Assembly (NCBI GenBank): GCA_015057755.1
Contig: SVDR01000052.1
Location: 1 to 15,844 of the forward strand
DNA: 15,844 nt
Source: Lachnoclostridium sp.
Lineage (GTDB): Bacteria; Bacillota_A; Clostridia; Lachnospirales; Lachnospiraceae
Direction: 5' to 3'
The first letter of the stretch is position 1. Every line of letters begins with the position of its first letter. A model generated the notes under the pieces. It made no database searches, was not told the origin of the DNA, and was given only the letters and a program-made list of their open reading frames with translations. Made by a program: the position numbers and the translations under genes. Shown here in pieces: positions 14,261 through 15,844 of the stretch.

Positions 14261-15628
14261 ATGACAGAAAGACAGCAGTTAATTATCAACAACGTTGACG
14301 CGCACAAGCAGATGATCGCTGATGCGGAAAGATGGCTCTGGGAGCATCCGCAGACAGGTTACACAGAGTGGGAAGCAAATGCGTACATGGCAGAGAAGTT
14401 CCAGGAGATGGGGTATGAGCTGACCATGGCAGGCAACATTCCGGGCTTCTACACAGATGTAGAGACAGGCAAACCGGGTCCGACACTTTGCATTATGAGT
14501 GAGCTGGATGCCCTTGATATTTCCGCACATCCGGAATCCGTAAACGGTATGACACATTGCTGCGGCCACCATGCACAGGGTGCAGCGATGCTCGGTATCG
14601 CAGCTGCATTAAAGGCTCCGGGCGCATTAGACGGTCTTTGCGGAACCATCCGCCTTATGGTAGTTCCGGCAGAAGAGATGATCCAGCTCGCATTCCGTGA
14701 GAACCTTCGCAAAGAAGGCGTGATCAGCTACATGGGCGGTAAAGTAGAATTTATGCACCGTGGATATTTCGATGGTGTTGACCTTGCGATCATGGTACAT
14801 GGCACAGCAGCAGGTGAGGGCGAGCCGTACGATTTCAGCTGCGGTCTCGGCAACAACGGCTGTATGGCAAAGACGATCCGTTTCAAAGGTAAATCCGCAC
14901 ATGCAGGCGGAGCACCGCATCTTGGCGTAAATGCACAGTATGCAGCAATGCTCGGTCTTCAGGCTTGTAACGATCTCCGTGAGACATTACAGGAGAAAGA
15001 CACCGTACGTTTCCATCCGATCATGATGGGTGTAAACTGCGCAGTAAATATTATTCCGGATGAGATGAAGATCGAAAGCTACGTTCGCGGAAAAACTCTG
15101 GAAGCAATGAAGAGAGAAAATAAGAAGTTCAACCGTGCACTGACAGGTGCAGCTCTGGCAATGGGCGCAGGCGTAGAGCTTTGCGACAGACCGGGCTATT
15201 CTCCGGAAGTTCACGACAAGAATTTCATGGAGCTGGTTGAGCAGTGCTGTTCCGATCTCGTTGGTGCAGAGCGCGTTGTATTTGATTACCAGGCATGGAG
15301 CACAGGCTCCTCTGACTTCGGCGATCTGACATGCGTAATGCCGGGCGTACAGTTCAACGCTGCAGGCTTAACAGGTGTATGCCACGGTATTGACTTCCAG
15401 GTTGACGATGTAAACCGTCTCTGCGTAAACTCCGCAAAGGCACAGCTTTTCGTAGCTGAGGCACTTCTCGCTGACGATGCTGCAAAAGCAAAAGAGATCA
15501 TCGCAAACTACAAACCGGAATTCGCTTCCATCAAGGAGTACCTTGAGGCAATTCAGGAACTGGTTCTCGACAAAGATGCTGTTGTTTACGATGAGAATGG
15601 AAATGCAACGGTTGATTTCCAGAATTAA
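14261..15628 (+). CDS. M20 family amidohydrolase, copy 2
   Basis: Paralogue of the preceding gene, also 455 residues, aligned without gaps and with about 58 differences (about 87% identical by hand count). The metal ligands C101, H103, E139, H180 and H385 and the base E138 are kept, so it should be active. Changes cluster near the active site and at the C-terminus: G80S before ELDALD, C107G just after the CGHH motif, and the segment around residues 376-398. Residues 194-304, corresponding to the lid/dimerisation domain, are identical in the two copies. The copies may thus differ in substrate range, and they could form mixed dimers (inference). The intergenic distance is 31 bases with no promoter seen, so the two are co-transcribed. 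Confidence 0.93.
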   Translation: MTERQQLIINNVDAHKQMIADAERWLWEHPQTGYTEWEANAYMAEKFQEMGYELTMAGNIPGFYTDVETGKPGPTLCIMSELDALDISAHPESVNGMTHCCGHHAQGAAMLGIAAALKAPGALDGLCGTIRLMVVPAEEMIQLAFRENLRKEGVISYMGGKVEFMHRGYFDGVDLAIMVHGTAAGEGEPYDFSCGLGNNGCMAKTIRFKGKSAHAGGAPHLGVNAQYAAMLGLQACNDLRETLQEKDTVRFHPIMMGVNCAVNIIPDEMKIESYVRGKTLEAMKRENKKFNRALTGAALAMGAGVELCDRPGYSPEVHDKNFMELVEQCCSDLVGAERVVFDYQAWSTGSSDFGDLTCVMPGVQFNAAGLTGVCHGIDFQVDDVNRLCVNSAKAQLFVAEALLADDAAKAKEIIANYKPEFASIKEYLEAIQELVLDKDAVVYDENGNATVDFQN

Positions 15629-15657
15629 TTGACATTTCCGGATAAATCTGGTATAAA
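15629..15657 (+). promoter_or_regulatory. Near-consensus sigma-A promoter directly after the second M20 gene
   Basis: Perfect TTGACA (15629-15634), 17-base spacer, TATAAA (15652-15657) preceded by TGG (extended -10). It starts at the base after the stop codon. Transcripts would begin near 15664, inside the hairpin that follows, which is an odd arrangement. Confidence 0.68.
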
Positions 15658-15659
15658 AG

Positions 15660-15688
15660 GGTGCGGGCAAAAAATTGTCCGCACCTTT
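15660..15688 (+). terminator. Terminator-like hairpin after the second M20 gene
   Basis: GGTGCGGGCAA (15660-15670) pairs with TTGTCCGCACC (15675-15685), with one G-U pair and an AAAA loop, followed by only TTT and then A-rich sequence. It is a strong stem with a short T-run, probably the end of the oxoprolinase/M20 transcript. Confidence 0.72.
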
Positions 15689-15709
15689 AAAAATGCTTAT
15701 TTTTAAAGG
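15684..15709. repeat. AT-rich perfect inverted repeat
   Basis: CCTTTAAAAAT (15684-15694) and ATTTTTAAAGG (15699-15709) are perfect eleven-base arms around GCTT. The left arm shares two bases with the preceding hairpin stem, so the two compete slightly. It may help termination in both directions or be an operator. Confidence 0.6.
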
Positions 15710-15750
15710 AAAATCATAAGAAAAAGTACAATTTTTCGTTGAAAAAACAG

Positions 15751-15779
15751 TTGACACACCCGACAGAGTATAATATAAT
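15751..15779 (+). promoter_or_regulatory. Perfect-consensus sigma-A promoter for a gene beyond the window
   Basis: TTGACA (15751-15756), exactly 17 bases, TATAAT (15774-15779): both hexamers match the consensus fully. The predicted start is near 15786. No start codon with a ribosome-binding site appears in the remaining 58 bases, so the window ends within a leader. Confidence 0.85.
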
Positions 15780-15844
15780 GTATAACTGTGACATCGGTTA
15801 AAAATGCTGTTACCAAAGCCCCGGAAACAGTATTTGATACGATA

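Larger units (their letters stand above)
12845..15628 (+). repeat. Tandem gene duplication, two units with a 1399-base offset
   Basis: The two M20 genes align without gaps along their full 455 codons, from the shared AAATGGAGG ribosome-binding region to the shared end GATTTCCAGAATTA. Corresponding positions are offset by 1399 bases. This is a direct tandem duplication that has since diverged to about 87% protein identity by hand count. Confidence 0.9.

Noticed and set aside
13210..14307. Long minus-strand open frame of 365 codons opposite the first M20 gene.
   Set aside because: It mirrors the codon pattern of a clear conserved gene, is rich in Cys/His/Ile as expected for an antisense shadow, and a similar shadow appears in pieces opposite the second copy.
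15788..15844. An open frame from GTG 15788 to the window end (19 codons).
   Set aside because: No ribosome-binding site precedes it, and the predicted transcription start is only about two bases upstream, so it would have to be leaderless. Too short to support.

Overview
The window looks like chromosome from a Gram-positive anaerobic clostridium, most likely a Lachnospiraceae-type gut organism. Reasons: strong GGAGG ribosome-binding sites, consensus sigma-A promoters, the Firmicutes order rpoA-rplQ-ecfA1-ecfA2-ecfT-truA, an L17 protein with an internal expansion, and a secreted protein with choline-binding-type GW repeats. Every supported gene is on the + strand.

Region 1 (1-1710) is the tail of the big ribosomal protein operon: rpoA (TTG start) and rplQ, closed by a strong intrinsic terminator. 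Region 2 (1711-3190) is a single-gene unit with its own sigma-A promoter and terminator. It encodes a secreted protein with six C-terminal cell-wall-binding repeats and an unrecognised N-terminal part. Region 3 (3191-7896) starts from a further promoter and carries the energy-coupling-factor transporter module (ecfA1, ecfA2, ecfT), truA with an extra C-terminal domain, and a stand-alone AAA+ regulator of the NtrC/PspF type with a Fis-type helix-turn-helix. In this regulator two hallmark motifs are altered (GAFAGA instead of GAFTGA, and LDGIGE instead of LDEIGE).

Region 4 (7897-15628) is a 5-oxoproline (pyroglutamate) locus: pxpA, an NRAMP-fold transporter resembling B. subtilis YcsG, pxpB, pxpC, a DUF1445/YcsI protein (the family related to vertebrate D-glutamate cyclase), and two tandem M20 amidohydrolases that are about 87% identical. 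The first five genes match the content of the B. subtilis ycsF-ycsG-ycsI-kipI-kipA cluster, but in a different order and without the IclR regulator kipR. The likely logic is uptake or production of 5-oxoproline, followed by ATP-dependent opening to glutamate by PxpABC. The M20 enzymes may feed the pathway from an N-acyl or amide-linked precursor; that last part is inference. The spacers of this locus hold several hairpins and a repeated GTGCGAAA motif, which may be regulatory.

Region 5 (15629-15844) is non-coding as far as can be seen. It holds two near-perfect sigma-A promoters, a terminator-like hairpin and an AT-rich palindrome, and leads to a gene outside the window. No tRNA, rRNA, CRISPR array, insertion sequence or phage gene was found, and no gap without a gene exceeds 300 bases.
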